Positions 37,598-46,839 are shown, counted from the stretch's first letter. The stretch is 64,000 nt of DNA from Desulforegula conservatrix Mb1Pa (GCF_000426225.1 NZ_AUEY01000003.1:103431-167430); one strand, 5' to 3'. Program-made: numbers and translations. Notes: a model not told the origin generated them from the letters alone.

Positions 37598-37792
37598 TTT
37601 AATCTCCTCAAAATTTTCCGCTGTATACGCGGATGTGATTGTGTCTGATCCCTTTTCCGGCAATTCCGTAAGTGGAAAGAAGTCTGTCCCGGCTTTTCAT
37701 ATTAGTTACCTGGCTACCTATAGCCGCCCAAGGTTTGAAAGGCCTCGCCGGATGGCTTCATGACACCATTCAGATCCAAATCCGTCTATCTG

Positions 37793-37990
37793 CTATGCGT
37801 TTGGCAGAAGGTGACGGATTTCACGCATATTTGACTTGTCGATAATCTGACCCTGGCGAAGTTGACGCTTGCGCTTTGTGGTCTTCTTTGTGAGGATATG
37901 GCTTGAATTTGCTTTTTGATATGCAAATTTACCAGACCCGGTTTTTTTGAACCGCTTGGCAGCGGATCTATTGGTTTTGATCTTGGGCAT
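37793..37990 (-). CDS. rpmI: 50S ribosomal protein L35
   Basis: 65 residues from the ATG at 37990, preceded by [27 protein letters not shown] and [20 protein letters not shown] are the family signature. The upstream in-frame reading to 38074 is untranslated. It lies between infC and rplT, the standard order, with long spacers (311 bp to infC, 195 bp to rplT). Confidence 0.96.
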   Translation of the reverse strand: MPKIKTNRSAAKRFKKTGSGKFAYQKANSSHILTKKTTKRKRQLRQGQIIDKSNMREIRHLLPNA

Positions 37991-38162
37991 CGGAAATCTC
38001 CTTGGAATGCAAAAAAATATCCCTAATCTAAAATAAACAAAAAAACTGTCACTGTTTTCAGTGGCCAGTTTCAAAAGTCGGCATAATAAACATAAGGTCT
38101 ATCTGCGTCAATAATAAAAATGCGGATAGATAATTAATAACCCCAAAAAAGACGTGAAAAAA

Positions 38163-38193
38163 CACTCCAGTCGCATGAATTCTAACCGGAGTG
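38163..38193 (-). terminator. Terminator or attenuator between infC and rpmI
   Basis: On the minus strand CACTCCGGT pairs with ACTGGAGTG (9 bp, one G-U) around a 13-nt loop and is followed by TTTTTT. Its place inside the infC-rpmI-rplT unit, 170 bp before rpmI, suggests a regulated terminator comparable to the known L20-type leaders. Confidence 0.7.
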
Positions 38194-38301
38194 AAGGCCT
38201 GTTTTTGGCGCCTGCCTTGTGATCAGCCTTAAAGAGATAGGCTCAAAGAAGGACTTTAAATAATAACCATAGGGAAGCTTTTATGCCCGCAAAATCCGGG
38301 G

Positions 38302-38820
38302 TTACTGAGCTTTTGGCGCTACAACCATTACCATTGCCCTGCCTTCGAATTTTGCGTCACTCTCAATGGTCGCAATTTCTGTTATTTCTGCGGCAATCTT
38401 GGTAAGCAGTTCTTTTGCCTGTTCTGACATGGTTATTTCCCTGCCCCTGAAAACAACGGTGATCTTGACCTTGTCTTTCTTTTCAAGAAATTCCTTGATA
38501 TGTCTTATCTTGGTCTGAAGGTCGTGTTCTCCTGTCTTGGGACGGAGCTTTATTTCTTTAAGCTGGAAGGTCGCCTGTTTCTTTTTGGCTTCCTGATTCT
38601 TCTTAGTCTGCTCGTATTTGAACTTGCCATAGTCCATTATTTTGCAGACAGGAGGGCTGACGTTGGGTGAAACTTCAACGAGATCAAGCGCTCTCTCGCT
38701 TGCGGCTGCAAGGGCTTCGTGGAGTTGAAGGATTCCGAGCTGTCTTCCTTCGTTGTCGATGACCCTGACTTCTCTGGCCCTAATATTACGATTTATTCTG
38801 AGTTGTTGTTCAGCAGCGAT
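38302..38820 (-). CDS. infC: Translation initiation factor IF-3, AUC start
   Basis: 172 residues if started at ATC (38820), with a perfect AGGAGG 7 nt upstream. The N domain encoded before the first ATG is clearly real: QLRINRNIRAREVRVIDNEG, RQLGILQLHEALAAASERAL and VSPPVCKIMDYGKFKYEQTK. The first in-frame ATG (38637) would remove about 60 residues of the N domain. The C domain has KIRHIKEFLEKKDKVKITVV and FRGREI. IF-3 rejects non-AUG starts, so a rare start codon (AUU in E. coli) allows autoregulation; AUC here would serve the same purpose. A TadA-like gene, not thrS, lies upstream. Confidence 0.95.
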   Translation of the reverse strand: MAAEQQLRINRNIRAREVRVIDNEGRQLGILQLHEALAAASERALDLVEVSPNVSPPVCKIMDYGKFKYEQTKKNQEAKKKQATFQLKEIKLRPKTGEHDLQTKIRHIKEFLEKKDKVKITVVFRGREITMSEQAKELLTKIAAEITEIATIESDAKFEGRAMVMVVAPKAQ

Positions 38821-38852
38821 GCCTACACCTCCTGAGACAGTGTTGTTATTAA

Positions 38853-38869
38853 CGGTGATTCTATCACCG
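38853..38869 (-). promoter_or_regulatory. Leader hairpin before infC
   Basis: CGGTGAT and ATCACCG form a perfect 7-bp stem with a 3-nt loop, about 20 nt before the AGGAGG of infC. It could influence ribosome access to the AUC start. There is no U-run. Confidence 0.5.
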
Positions 38870-38984
38870 ATGATGAATGGTATACAGGTATTATTACATC
38901 AGGCTTGTTTACTATGATAAAGGGTAATATTGCAAGATAAAAAATGTGGATTTTATAAGGATTATCAGTTTGTTCCGACTTTTT

Positions 38985-39500
38985 TCAGATTGTCTCCAAA
39001 GTGTATTTTGCAAGAAGGCTGTCTTTTAGGTAATCGTTCGAAGGACTTGAAAAGAATTTCTTGAAAATTTGGAGGCTTTCGTTTCTCATTATTCCTGGAA
39101 CAATCTGTATTCCTGAGTCCCTGTAAAGAGGAGGCAGATTTTCAAGAATGCATGAAGTACCTCCACCCATGGTGTCTTCATAAGCATAAACCATTTTTTT
39201 TATTCCGCTTATGATTATTGCTCCAAAGCACATTAGGCATGGTTCCAGAGTGCAGTATAAGGTAAGATTTTTTCTGTCAGCCCCGGGATGATCTTTTTCA
39301 AGATTTTCAAGGGCTATGATTTCGGCGTGTCTGGTTTCCCCGCCTGCTGATTGCCTTGAACTTGTTCTCGTAGATGATGAAATAATCCTGCCATTCTCAA
39401 TAATTACGCACCCAACAGGGAACTCACCTGACTCGAGGGCTTTTTCTGCATTTTTCAGAGCTTTTGCCATGAATTCTTCATGATTCATATAATCGTCCAT
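38985..39500 (-). CDS. Cytidine/deoxycytidylate-type deaminase (TadA-like nucleoside deaminase)
   Basis: 171 residues. The zinc-deaminase motifs are intact: RHAEIIALE (HAE with catalytic Glu) and TLEPCLMCFGAI (PCxxC). The N-terminal EFMAKALKNAEKALESGEFP and VGCVIIENGRII are as in TadA and guanine deaminase relatives. The middle insertion TRTSSRQSAGGETR and the C-terminal half differ from classical TadA, so substrate (tRNA A34 or a free base/nucleoside) cannot be decided. Start at 39500 or at Met5; neither has a clear ribosome-binding site. Confidence 0.82.
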   Translation of the reverse strand: MDDYMNHEEFMAKALKNAEKALESGEFPVGCVIIENGRIISSSTRTSSRQSAGGETRHAEIIALENLEKDHPGADRKNLTLYCTLEPCLMCFGAIIISGIKKMVYAYEDTMGGGTSCILENLPPLYRDSGIQIVPGIMRNESLQIFKKFFSSPSNDYLKDSLLAKYTLETI

Positions 39501-39550
39501 AGAAAAAAATATTTTTCATTTTTTGTAATTATTCAGCAAATAAGTATTTA

Positions 39551-39728
39551 GGTCGCTTTTTTGAAAAAAAGCTTAGCAAAAAACTTTTGGTTTTCTGGTG
39601 ATTGGTGGTGTACCAAGGTACCGCTCAATATTTCTTTCCTTGATCTTACTTCAAAGCACAATGGCCAAATTAACTTAAAAGTTTTTGGGAAAGGTTTGGA
39701 AAACCCTTTTTTCAAAAAGGGTTTTCCA
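39551..39728 (+). repeat. Composite family 2 repeat (about 178 bp)
   Basis: Left core GGTCGCTTTTTTGAAAAAAA then GCTTAGCAAAAAACTTTTGG. Right part AAAAGTTTTTGGGAAAGGTT followed by a near-perfect palindrome GGAAAACCCTTTTT/AAAAAGGGTTTTCC at 39698-39727. It pairs with the composite element at 14924. Confidence 0.8.
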
Positions 39729-39768
39729 AGAATAACAATGCTAAGCTGAATAGTTACCATTTTTTTTG

Positions 39769-40332
39769 TTATTCATCGGGCAATCTGCATACATTTTCGT
39801 CACAAGGACACGCTCCGTCTATTTCATATGCGTAAACAAGCCTGCCTGCCATTTCCATAGCCCTTTCTCCAATTTTGGGAAAGTAATAGGAAGAGTATTT
39901 TTTTTCAAGACATAACCTGTCAGGGATTGAATCAAGGCCGTATGAAATGATGGCGCCACTTTCTCCATCAATAATAAGAGCGTCCTCGCCATTTGTTACA
40001 ACGACAAAGGGAATCTGGTAAGGCTCAATCAGTCTGGATATAGCAATTGCAGGAGTCTCTCTGGTAATAATTGATCCTGGCCCGTATTTGACAATCATCA
40101 TTACCTTGTCTTTAATGGATATTTTGAAATCAAGCCATATGCTGCCCCTTCTTTTTGAAACAGATTTCAGCTCAATTTTTATTCTGCTCTCAATCTCTTC
40201 CCTTAAATAATTTTTGTTCTCCACAAGGATCCGGGCGATTTTCTGCCTGTATCTTTCATCGTGATTATCTTCAATTTCCCTGCCTGACAGGAAATCCTTC
40301 ATTTTTCCGAGTACAAGATGATGTCCGCCCAT
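39769..40332 (-). CDS. HsdR N-terminal-domain-like protein (predicted nuclease fold)
   Basis: 187 residues. It resembles the stand-alone HSDR-N type proteins common in this phylum: RQKIARILVENKNYLREEIE, IWLDFKISIKDKVMMIVKYG and VTNGEDALIIDGESG. The middle IWLDFKI/MIVKYG segment corresponds to the PD-(D/E)xK core with Asp and Lys. The C-terminus has Cys-Pro-Cys and a further Cys. No helicase or methylase genes are nearby, so it is not part of a type I restriction locus here. Function unknown. Confidence 0.7.
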   Translation of the reverse strand: MGGHHLVLGKMKDFLSGREIEDNHDERYRQKIARILVENKNYLREEIESRIKIELKSVSKRRGSIWLDFKISIKDKVMMIVKYGPGSIITRETPAIAISRLIEPYQIPFVVVTNGEDALIIDGESGAIISYGLDSIPDRLCLEKKYSSYYFPKIGERAMEMAGRLVYAYEIDGACPCDENVCRLPDE

Positions 40333-40497
40333 TTTTTTATATCTCCGGTGTTAGCGTTTGATTGAGATTAATCCCTAACAGATCAGTAGGCAACTATCTG
40401 TTTGGTAGTACCTGAATTTTTTGGTGTTTATAATTGCAAAGCCTTGAAAAAGGATATACTTTCTGGCTGGATGAGTATTATTGGAATGGGGAAAAAA

Positions 40498-41613
40498 ATG
40501 AGTATCTCAAAGGCTGCAATCAAGGCAGGAGACGGGTTTGGGACAGAACCCACGCTCTTTTCAATTCGTGAATCTTTTGAAGAAAGAGAAAGCAATTTTA
40601 TTTCTCCCCACGGATGCACAAGCAGGGATTCCAGGGGCAGACGAAAAAGCGAGACTTCATGTCCGGTCAGGACTGTTTTTCAGCAGGATCGGGATCGCAT
40701 AGTTTTTTCAAACAGTTTCAGAAGATTGAAGCACAAAACCCAGGTTTTTCTTTCTCCGCTCGGAGATCATTTCAGGACAAGACTCACCCACACACTAGAG
40801 GTTGCGGAGATCGCAAGAACCATTGCACGGGCAATGAGACTGAACGAGGATCTTACAGAGGCCATAGCTCTGGGTCACGATCTTGGTCATACGCCTTTCG
40901 GCCACGGCGGCGAGACAGTTCTTAAAGAAATATTTTCATCAAACTTCTGCCACAGCGACCAGAGTCTCAGGGTTGTTGATGTTCTTGAACGTCAGGGGGC
41001 AGGGCTGAATCTTACATATGAGGTCAGGGATGGCATACTCAAGCATTCCAAAGGTTTTGGAAATATAATTCCTTGCGAGCCTGGCGAAAAAGCCGTGACT
41101 GTCGAAGGGCGAATAGTCAGAATTGCTGATATCATGGCATACCTGAATCATGACCTTGATGATGCTATCAGAAGCGGCGTCATCACCCGCGATCAGATTC
41201 CGGGGGAATGTATAGAAACCCTCGGTGATACTCATTCCCAGAGAGCAACCACAATGATCAGGGACATCATCTATTCATCAGGATACACAGAAGACGGTGT
41301 CGATTTAAGGATGAGTGATGAAGTCTATGAACGGATGATTCTTCTTAGAAAATTTCTTTTTGATAATGTCTACAGATCTCCCCAGGTGCATAATGAATTC
41401 CTAAAAGCCAAAAAAATTCTTACGGATCTTTTCGGTTTTTTTATGGAAGACACCCAGGCCCTCGTATCCGAGCTTGCAAGGATGGAAATGGAATGGATAA
41501 AACTTGACTCCATGCCCATGCCGAGGATAGTGTGCGACCTCATTGCAAGCATGACAGACAGGTATGCAATGAATCTCTATAATCGCATTTTTATGCCAAA
41601 GCCTCTTTTTTAG
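40498..41613 (+). CDS. dgt: dGTPase-like HD-domain triphosphohydrolase
   Basis: 371 residues with the ATG at 40498 (GGGGA upstream). The open frame continues up to a TTG at 40402, with further ATGs at 40471 and 40486, so the start is uncertain. The HD-domain residues are in RLKHKTQVF, RTRLTHTLEVAEIARTIARA and ALGHDLGHTPFGHGGE, and a later Asp in RIADIMAYLNHDLDDAI. Such enzymes hydrolyse dNTPs to nucleosides and triphosphate. The gene is on the opposite strand to the HsdR-N-like gene and leads the short dgt-ykgJ-ykgJ series. dGTPases can limit phage replication by draining dNTPs, but this may be housekeeping. Confidence 0.88.
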   Translation: MSISKAAIKAGDGFGTEPTLFSIRESFEERESNFISPHGCTSRDSRGRRKSETSCPVRTVFQQDRDRIVFSNSFRRLKHKTQVFLSPLGDHFRTRLTHTLEVAEIARTIARAMRLNEDLTEAIALGHDLGHTPFGHGGETVLKEIFSSNFCHSDQSLRVVDVLERQGAGLNLTYEVRDGILKHSKGFGNIIPCEPGEKAVTVEGRIVRIADIMAYLNHDLDDAIRSGVITRDQIPGECIETLGDTHSQRATTMIRDIIYSSGYTEDGVDLRMSDEVYERMILLRKFLFDNVYRSPQVHNEFLKAKKILTDLFGFFMEDTQALVSELARMEMEWIKLDSMPMPRIVCDLIASMTDRYAMNLYNRIFMPKPLF

Positions 41614-41624
41614 AAATTATGGTT

Positions 41625-42245
41625 ATGAACAATATATTTGAAATGGTAAAAACAGCTGAAAAAGCTGGTCTTTTTGCTGAACTTGCCGATATTTTCAGTG
41701 ACATGGATATGGAATATGAAAAGTCTGCGGCTTCAGCCGGATTTTCATGCAGAGGCTGTTCTGAAAGCTGCTGCGAGACCAGGTTTTATCATTTTACCTG
41801 GGCTGAGTATCTTTATCTGATGAAGGGTCTTATGAGTGGCCTGGCCGGAGTTGAGCCCGACGTTTTTGCTTTAATGGGCGACAGGGCAAAATTTGTCGCT
41901 GACTATTACAGAAAGGGCAGCCAGATAGATGTTCCAAGAATCATGTGTCCGGTGAATGAAGATGGACTTTGCAGGCTTTATGATTTCAGACCCATGATAT
42001 GCAGACTTCATGGCGTAGCTCATGAGTTCAGCATGGGACACCAGAAAAAAGAGGGTCCAGGATGCTCTCTGTTTGATGCTGAGGCCAATGGCAAAAATAT
42101 TCAGCCTCTTGACAGAACTCCTTTTTATTCAAGGATGTCCATGCTTGAGAAAAAGGCCCGCGAAGTACTCGGGCAGCCAGGCAAAATAAAAATGACCGTT
42201 GCAGACATGGTGGAGTCTGCGTTTGCTGAAAAGCGGGTGATATGA
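41625..42245 (+). CDS. YkgJ-family cysteine-cluster protein
   Basis: 206 residues. Cysteine motifs typical of the family are CRGCSESCCETRF (about residues 43-55), CPVNEDGLCRLYDFRPMICR (about 110-130) and a late Cys in GPGCSLFD. The eight or so cysteines presumably bind Zn or an Fe-S cluster. The biochemical role is unknown. It overlaps the following YkgJ gene by 4 bp (ATGA), so the two are probably made together. Confidence 0.85.
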   Translation: MNNIFEMVKTAEKAGLFAELADIFSDMDMEYEKSAASAGFSCRGCSESCCETRFYHFTWAEYLYLMKGLMSGLAGVEPDVFALMGDRAKFVADYYRKGSQIDVPRIMCPVNEDGLCRLYDFRPMICRLHGVAHEFSMGHQKKEGPGCSLFDAEANGKNIQPLDRTPFYSRMSMLEKKAREVLGQPGKIKMTVADMVESAFAEKRVI

Positions 42246-43018
42246 AGCTTGTTTCAATAGATGAATTGGCCGAAAGGGGCAGAAGGATAACATCCTTTGA
42301 CAGATTCAGTTTTCGTTGTCATCCTGATGTGAGCTGTTTCAACAGATGCTGCAGGAATCTCAATCTTTTTCTATATCCATATGACGTGATAAGGCTCAGA
42401 AAAAGTCTCGGAATAACTTCCGGTGAATTCATAGACAACCATGTTGATGTTGTCATGAGGGAAGGGTGCTTTTTTCCGGACGTTCTACTCAGAATGTCTG
42501 AGGACAGTGAGGCCTCATGTCCTTATCTCACTGCTGACGGATGCTCAGTTTATCAAGACAGACCCGATGCATGCCGGGCATTTCCGGTAGAGCATGGCGT
42601 ATATATAAATGACAAAGGTGTTTCCGAAGACGTGCACTTCTTCAGGCCTCCCGATTTCTGCATGGGGCAGCATGAAGAAAAACAGTGGACTGTAAAGACC
42701 TGGGCAGAAGATCAGAATGCAGTCGAATACAACAGAATGACTAAGCTGTGGGGAGAAACTAAGGCTCTTTTTGGAACAGACCCGTGGGGGCCAGCAGGTT
42801 CTGCCGGGCCAAAGGCGAAAATGGCATTCATGGCCGCCTATAATATTGATGGCTTCAGGGAGTTTATTTTTGAGAGCTCATTTCTCCAGAGATACAAGCT
42901 AAAGGCAGATCTCCTCAAAAAGCTCAAATCCGATGACGTGACCTTGATGAAGTTCGGCTTTGAATGGATAAGAGCTTTTGTGTGGGGACTGAAGAGCGAC
43001 AAAATCAGGTTGAGGTAA
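42242..43018 (+). CDS. Second YkgJ-family cysteine-cluster protein
   Basis: 258 residues. It has CHPDVSCFNRCCRNLNLFLY near residue 25, ASCPYLTADGCSVYQDRPDA with CRAFPVEHGVY near 90-115, and FCMGQHEEKQW later. The spacing differs from its upstream neighbour, so this is not a recent duplicate. The 4-bp overlap suggests co-translation. Function is unknown; metal binding is inferred from the motif. Confidence 0.85.
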   Translation: MKLVSIDELAERGRRITSFDRFSFRCHPDVSCFNRCCRNLNLFLYPYDVIRLRKSLGITSGEFIDNHVDVVMREGCFFPDVLLRMSEDSEASCPYLTADGCSVYQDRPDACRAFPVEHGVYINDKGVSEDVHFFRPPDFCMGQHEEKQWTVKTWAEDQNAVEYNRMTKLWGETKALFGTDPWGPAGSAGPKAKMAFMAAYNIDGFREFIFESSFLQRYKLKADLLKKLKSDDVTLMKFGFEWIRAFVWGLKSDKIRLR

Positions 43019-43206
43019 ACAAAATAGCTTTCAAGCCCACAAAGTATAAGGCGTTTTGTTCATCGATCTAATGCGTAAAGCTTGCGGTTCTGTCTTGTTT
43101 CCGGTAGATTCCGTATCCGATGTTAGCCTGAAAATAGCGCATAGATCCGATCTCTTATCCCTACGCCTTTGATTTGCAGACCTTCGTCCGTTTTTTAGGG
43201 AACCCC

Positions 43207-44088
43207 TTAATGCCTGTCCAGACTCCTTAGCTGAATAGCTTCAGCCACATGGTGGTGAGCTATATCAGGGCTTGCCTCCAGATCCGCAATCGTTCTTGCA
43301 ATTTTGAGAATACGGCTCACTCCCCTTGCTGACAGTCCCAGTTTTTCAGATGCTTTTTCAAGAAATGAGGTTATTGGAGAATCAATGGAGCAGAAAGCCT
43401 TGATATGTCTGCTTCCCATTTCCGCGTTGGTCTTTATTTTTGTTTTTGCAAATCGCTTTGACTGGATTCTTCTGGCTGCTTCAACTCTTGATCTTATCTC
43501 GGGCGATCCTTCAGCTTTTTTGTCAGACATAAGGGATTTGTAATTCACCTGCGGAACTTCAACCTGAATATCTATCCTGTCCATTAGAGGACCGGAAATC
43601 TTTGACTTATATCTTGAAATCTGGGCCTGACCACACTTGCATTCATGGACAGGATCACCGAGGTATCCGCATGGACAGGGATTCATGGCTGCGACCAGCA
43701 TGAAACTTGATGGGTATGTTATTGTCGCCATTGCCCTTGATATTGTGACTCGTCTGTCTTCAAGAGGCTGTCTGAGCATTTCAAGAACAGTCTTTTTGAA
43801 CTCAGGCATTTCATCCAGGAAAAGCACGCCATTATGAGCAAGGCTTACTTCTCCTGGTTTCGGATTGGCTCCTCCACCTATCAGACCGGCATCAGATATT
43901 GTATGGTGAGGATTTCTATACGGCCTCTGATTAACAAGCCCTGATTCCGCGTCAAGAAGGCCTGCAACGCTGTGGATCTTTGTGGTTTCGAGGGCTTCTT
44001 CAAATAAAAAGGACGGAAGAATACCTGGTATTCTTCTTGCCATCATGGTTTTTCCGGAACCTGGGGGGCCTGACATAATCATGTTGTA
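43207..44088 (-). pseudogene. comM: comM (YifB, Mg-chelatase-like AAA) interrupted by an integrated element
   Basis: Carries the C-terminal about 290 residues of a protein normally around 500 long. Walker [14 protein letters not shown] is right at the broken end, followed by [17 protein letters not shown] (Walker B), [14 protein letters not shown] and the C-terminal Mg_chelatase_C region ([16 protein letters not shown]). The about 210-residue N-terminal domain is missing: upstream of the Asn-Met-Ile-Met before Walker A the frame runs into AT-rich DNA and a stop within a few codons. The serine recombinase gene begins 94 bp away in the opposite direction. ComM is a branch-migration helicase used in natural transformation and a known integration hot spot. 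Confidence 0.85.
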
Positions 44089-44096
44089 GTATATTT
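44083..44096. other. Junction between comM and the integrated element (att site region)
   Basis: Homology to ComM stops just 5' of the Asn codon before Walker A, and composition turns strongly AT-rich. The exact crossover cannot be fixed without the other junction or an empty site. Confidence 0.6.
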
Positions 44097-44181
44097 AATA
44101 TTGATTTTCATTTTAATTTAATCTAATTATATTAGCTAATTGAATAATTATTATATTTTTGTACGCCCCTGGATAAAACTT

Positions 44182-46206
44182 ATGACCCAGCCTGTTTGCT
44201 ATAGCTATACAAGATTTTCAAGCCCACAACAATCAAAAGGTAATAGCTTAGAGCGCCAAATAAAGCTTGCAGAAGAATATGCTAAAAAACACAATTTCAC
44301 ATTAGACAACACATTAAGAATGCATGATGCAGGTCTTTCAGCTTTTTCAGGAGAACACATTGAAAAAGGTGCTTTAGGTAAATTTTTGACATTAGTGAAT
44401 TCAGGTAAAATACAGAAAGGATCTGTTCTAATTGTCGAATCATTAGATAGGCTTTCACGAGATCAGATCACAGACGCTCTAACACTATTCATGGATATAA
44501 TAAAAAGTGGCATAAAAATTGTCACTTTGAGCGATAGCATGGAATATACAGTTGATTCTATAAATAATAACTGGGCACAGATCGTTGTTTCATTAGCAAT
44601 AATGTCAAGAGCGCATGATGAAAGTCTTACTAAATCAAAGCGTTTAAGTAGTTCATGGGAAGCTAAAAGAAACAAAGCCAAGGAAGCTGTTATTCTTACA
44701 AAAATATGTCCTGCTTGGATACGAGTTATAAAACAGAATAAGTTAAGGAGTTTTGAAGTCATAAGCGATAGAGCTGATCTTATTAGAGAAATATTTTCAA
44801 TGTACTTATCTGGGAAAGGCGTTCACACAATAGTCACTAAGATTAATAAGGATGGAATACCTGCTTGGGGAAAATCAAAAACAGGGTGGCATAGATCTTA
44901 TATTCAGAAAATTCTTCATAACAGAGCTGTGATTGGGGACTTTCAGCCAAAAAAGAAAGTTGATGGGAAGTTTGTGCCTGTTGGAGAAATGCTGAGAAAT
45001 TATTTCCCTCAAATAATAAGTGAAGAAGATTTTTTTAGAGTTCAGCAAAAAATGCAAAAAAACACTAAGTACCCTGGCAGGACTGGAAAAATATCAAATT
45101 TATTCACGGGATTATTGGTTTGCTCATATTGCGGGTCACAGTATACATACAGAGACAAAGGCAATAACTGGATGTATTTACATTGCTCAAATTCAGTTGA
45201 TGGTAAAGGGTGCAGAGCTACAAGTGTCAACTATTATATTTTTGAAAAAGCCTTTTTAGAATTTTGTTCAGCCCTTGATGTAAATAAATTAATTGATGGG
45301 AATAATGACCAAATTGAAATTAACAGCTTAAGAACAAAAATTGAGTTCATAACCTCAAAAATCGAAAATAATAATAGGAGGCACAGGAATTTAAAACAAG
45401 CTATCAGTGAAGCCGATGATAAAAAAATACGAAAAGAACTATTAGATGACCTAACAAGAATAAAAGACGAAACATTAATTTTGCAAAATGAAGCAGACGA
45501 AACTGAAATAAAAATTAGAGAATTAAACGCATATAAAAATTATTTTAAAGAAAGAATAAACGACATTAATAAACTGTACTCGCATATGGATGCATTACAG
45601 GAAGCAGATAGGATTGAGTTTCGTTTAAAAATTAGAGGCAAATTAAGAGATCTGATTAAGGTGATTGGCATATCTTCAGATGAATACTCTGACGAGTTCA
45701 TTAAAGAATTCAAGAGTTACTTTGCAAGCAAAGAAATCGTTTTTAAGGATGATTTTTACGAATTAATGAAGAGTAAAAATTTCAGTAATGTAAGAATTGA
45801 ATTCATAAATGGTTCTTTGCTTGAATTTAATATTGATAAAAGGACTCAGAAAGCCAAAAAAATCATAGATTTTCAAAAAGAACAGGCTAAATATATATCA
45901 TATGGTAATGGGAATGCCTGCCTTGTAAATGATCTGCTTACCAATGAAGAGCTTTTTATAGCAGAAGATGAAATGCCCCTGATATATCTAAGGAAGGGTT
46001 CTATGTCTCAATCATATAGTGAATGCTTAAAATGCATTCATAATCTTGCTTCTTCAGATGGAATAAAATGCCCTTCAGTTAAGGTTCACAAAATTATTGA
46101 TTACAAGAAATTTATAGAAGATCGAACTAAAAGCATTAATAGCTTTTTCAAGATAGAGCTTAAAAGCGAAGCTATTGAAGCATGCCCACAATTTCAAGAA
46201 AAATAG
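44182..46206 (+). CDS. Large serine recombinase (site-specific integrase)
   Basis: 674 residues from the ATG at 44182; a TTG at 44140 is in frame. The resolvase-like catalytic domain (about 1-150) has YTRFSSPQQSKGNSLERQIK with the catalytic Ser and ESLDRLSRDQ. A recombinase domain (about 190-290) has KILHNRAVIGDFQPKKK. A zinc ribbon (about 305-345) has LVCSYCGSQYTY and LHCSNSVDGKGC. A coiled coil and long C-terminal extension follow. The gene starts within 100 bp of the comM junction, the usual place for the integrase of such an element. It is much more AT-rich than the host genes. It probably inserted the element into comM by single-strand-specific serine chemistry using short att sites. Confidence 0.93.
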   Translation: MTQPVCYSYTRFSSPQQSKGNSLERQIKLAEEYAKKHNFTLDNTLRMHDAGLSAFSGEHIEKGALGKFLTLVNSGKIQKGSVLIVESLDRLSRDQITDALTLFMDIIKSGIKIVTLSDSMEYTVDSINNNWAQIVVSLAIMSRAHDESLTKSKRLSSSWEAKRNKAKEAVILTKICPAWIRVIKQNKLRSFEVISDRADLIREIFSMYLSGKGVHTIVTKINKDGIPAWGKSKTGWHRSYIQKILHNRAVIGDFQPKKKVDGKFVPVGEMLRNYFPQIISEEDFFRVQQKMQKNTKYPGRTGKISNLFTGLLVCSYCGSQYTYRDKGNNWMYLHCSNSVDGKGCRATSVNYYIFEKAFLEFCSALDVNKLIDGNNDQIEINSLRTKIEFITSKIENNNRRHRNLKQAISEADDKKIRKELLDDLTRIKDETLILQNEADETEIKIRELNAYKNYFKERINDINKLYSHMDALQEADRIEFRLKIRGKLRDLIKVIGISSDEYSDEFIKEFKSYFASKEIVFKDDFYELMKSKNFSNVRIEFINGSLLEFNIDKRTQKAKKIIDFQKEQAKYISYGNGNACLVNDLLTNEELFIAEDEMPLIYLRKGSMSQSYSECLKCIHNLASSDGIKCPSVKVHKIIDYKKFIEDRTKSINSFFKIELKSEAIEACPQFQEK

Positions 46207-46426
46207 ATTCATATTTTGCAGACAAACTTTTTTATCTTACTCTGCCTCTCAGATACATTTGCATATAAATTAAAAATGTAATGGCACTATCACTTCAGCC
46301 GCAAAACCGTATCATTTTCACGTCTTCTTGATGAACTTAGTTTATTGTGCTAAACAAAGGTATCAATATAGCCATACTTCGAATTGGTATGGGCCTTTAT
46401 ATAAAATTAAATAGCAAAGGATTCAT

Positions 46427-46771
46427 ATGCGCACCATTATTGCTGGAAGCAGAATTTGCAACAACATGGCAAACTTACTGTCAGCACTCAAATCAGCAGG
46501 ATGGAAACCCACAACTGTAGTATGTGGCACAGCAAAAGGTGTAGATACCTTAGGAGAAAAGTGGGCCATAGATAATGGCATACCGATTGAGAAATTTGCA
46601 CCTGACTGGAGCAGATACGGCAGAGCCGCAGGGCCTAAACGCAATTTAGAAATGGCAAAATCAGCAAATGCCCTTATTGCGTTATGGGACGGCAAGAGCA
46701 AGGGTACTAAGAACATGATAGAAACAGCCAGAAAAGAAGGGCTAAAAGTTTACGTGCATTTAATCGACTAA
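46427..46771 (+). CDS. SLOG-fold protein (DUF2493, cpYpsA-related)
   Basis: 114 residues. Motifs of the SLOG family are at the start (IIAGSRIC), middle (VVCGTAKGVDTLGEKWA and FAPDWSRYGRAAGPKRN) and end (ALIALWDGKSKGTKNMI). SLOG proteins bind nucleotides or nucleotide-derived ligands; some act as sensors in phage-defence and toxin systems, while many are phage cargo of unknown role. AAAGGA precedes the ATG. A good terminator follows it, so this is likely a single-gene unit. Confidence 0.85.
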   Translation: MRTIIAGSRICNNMANLLSALKSAGWKPTTVVCGTAKGVDTLGEKWAIDNGIPIEKFAPDWSRYGRAAGPKRNLEMAKSANALIALWDGKSKGTKNMIETARKEGLKVYVHLID

Positions 46772-46806
46772 TAACCTCAGAAAACGACCCTGTAATTATA
46801 TCAGAT

Positions 46807-46839
46807 AAAGCCCCACCTCAAAGAGAGGTAGGGGCTTTT
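46807..46839 (+). terminator. Rho-independent terminator after the SLOG gene
   Basis: AAAGCCCC-ACCTC pairs with GAGGT-(A bulge)-GGGGCTTTT around a 5-nt loop, with T residues following. It lies 36 bp beyond the stop. Confidence 0.85.

Noticed and set aside
39769..40332. Type I restriction system
   Set aside because: Only a stand-alone HsdR-N-like domain is present, with no HsdM, HsdS or helicase nearby.
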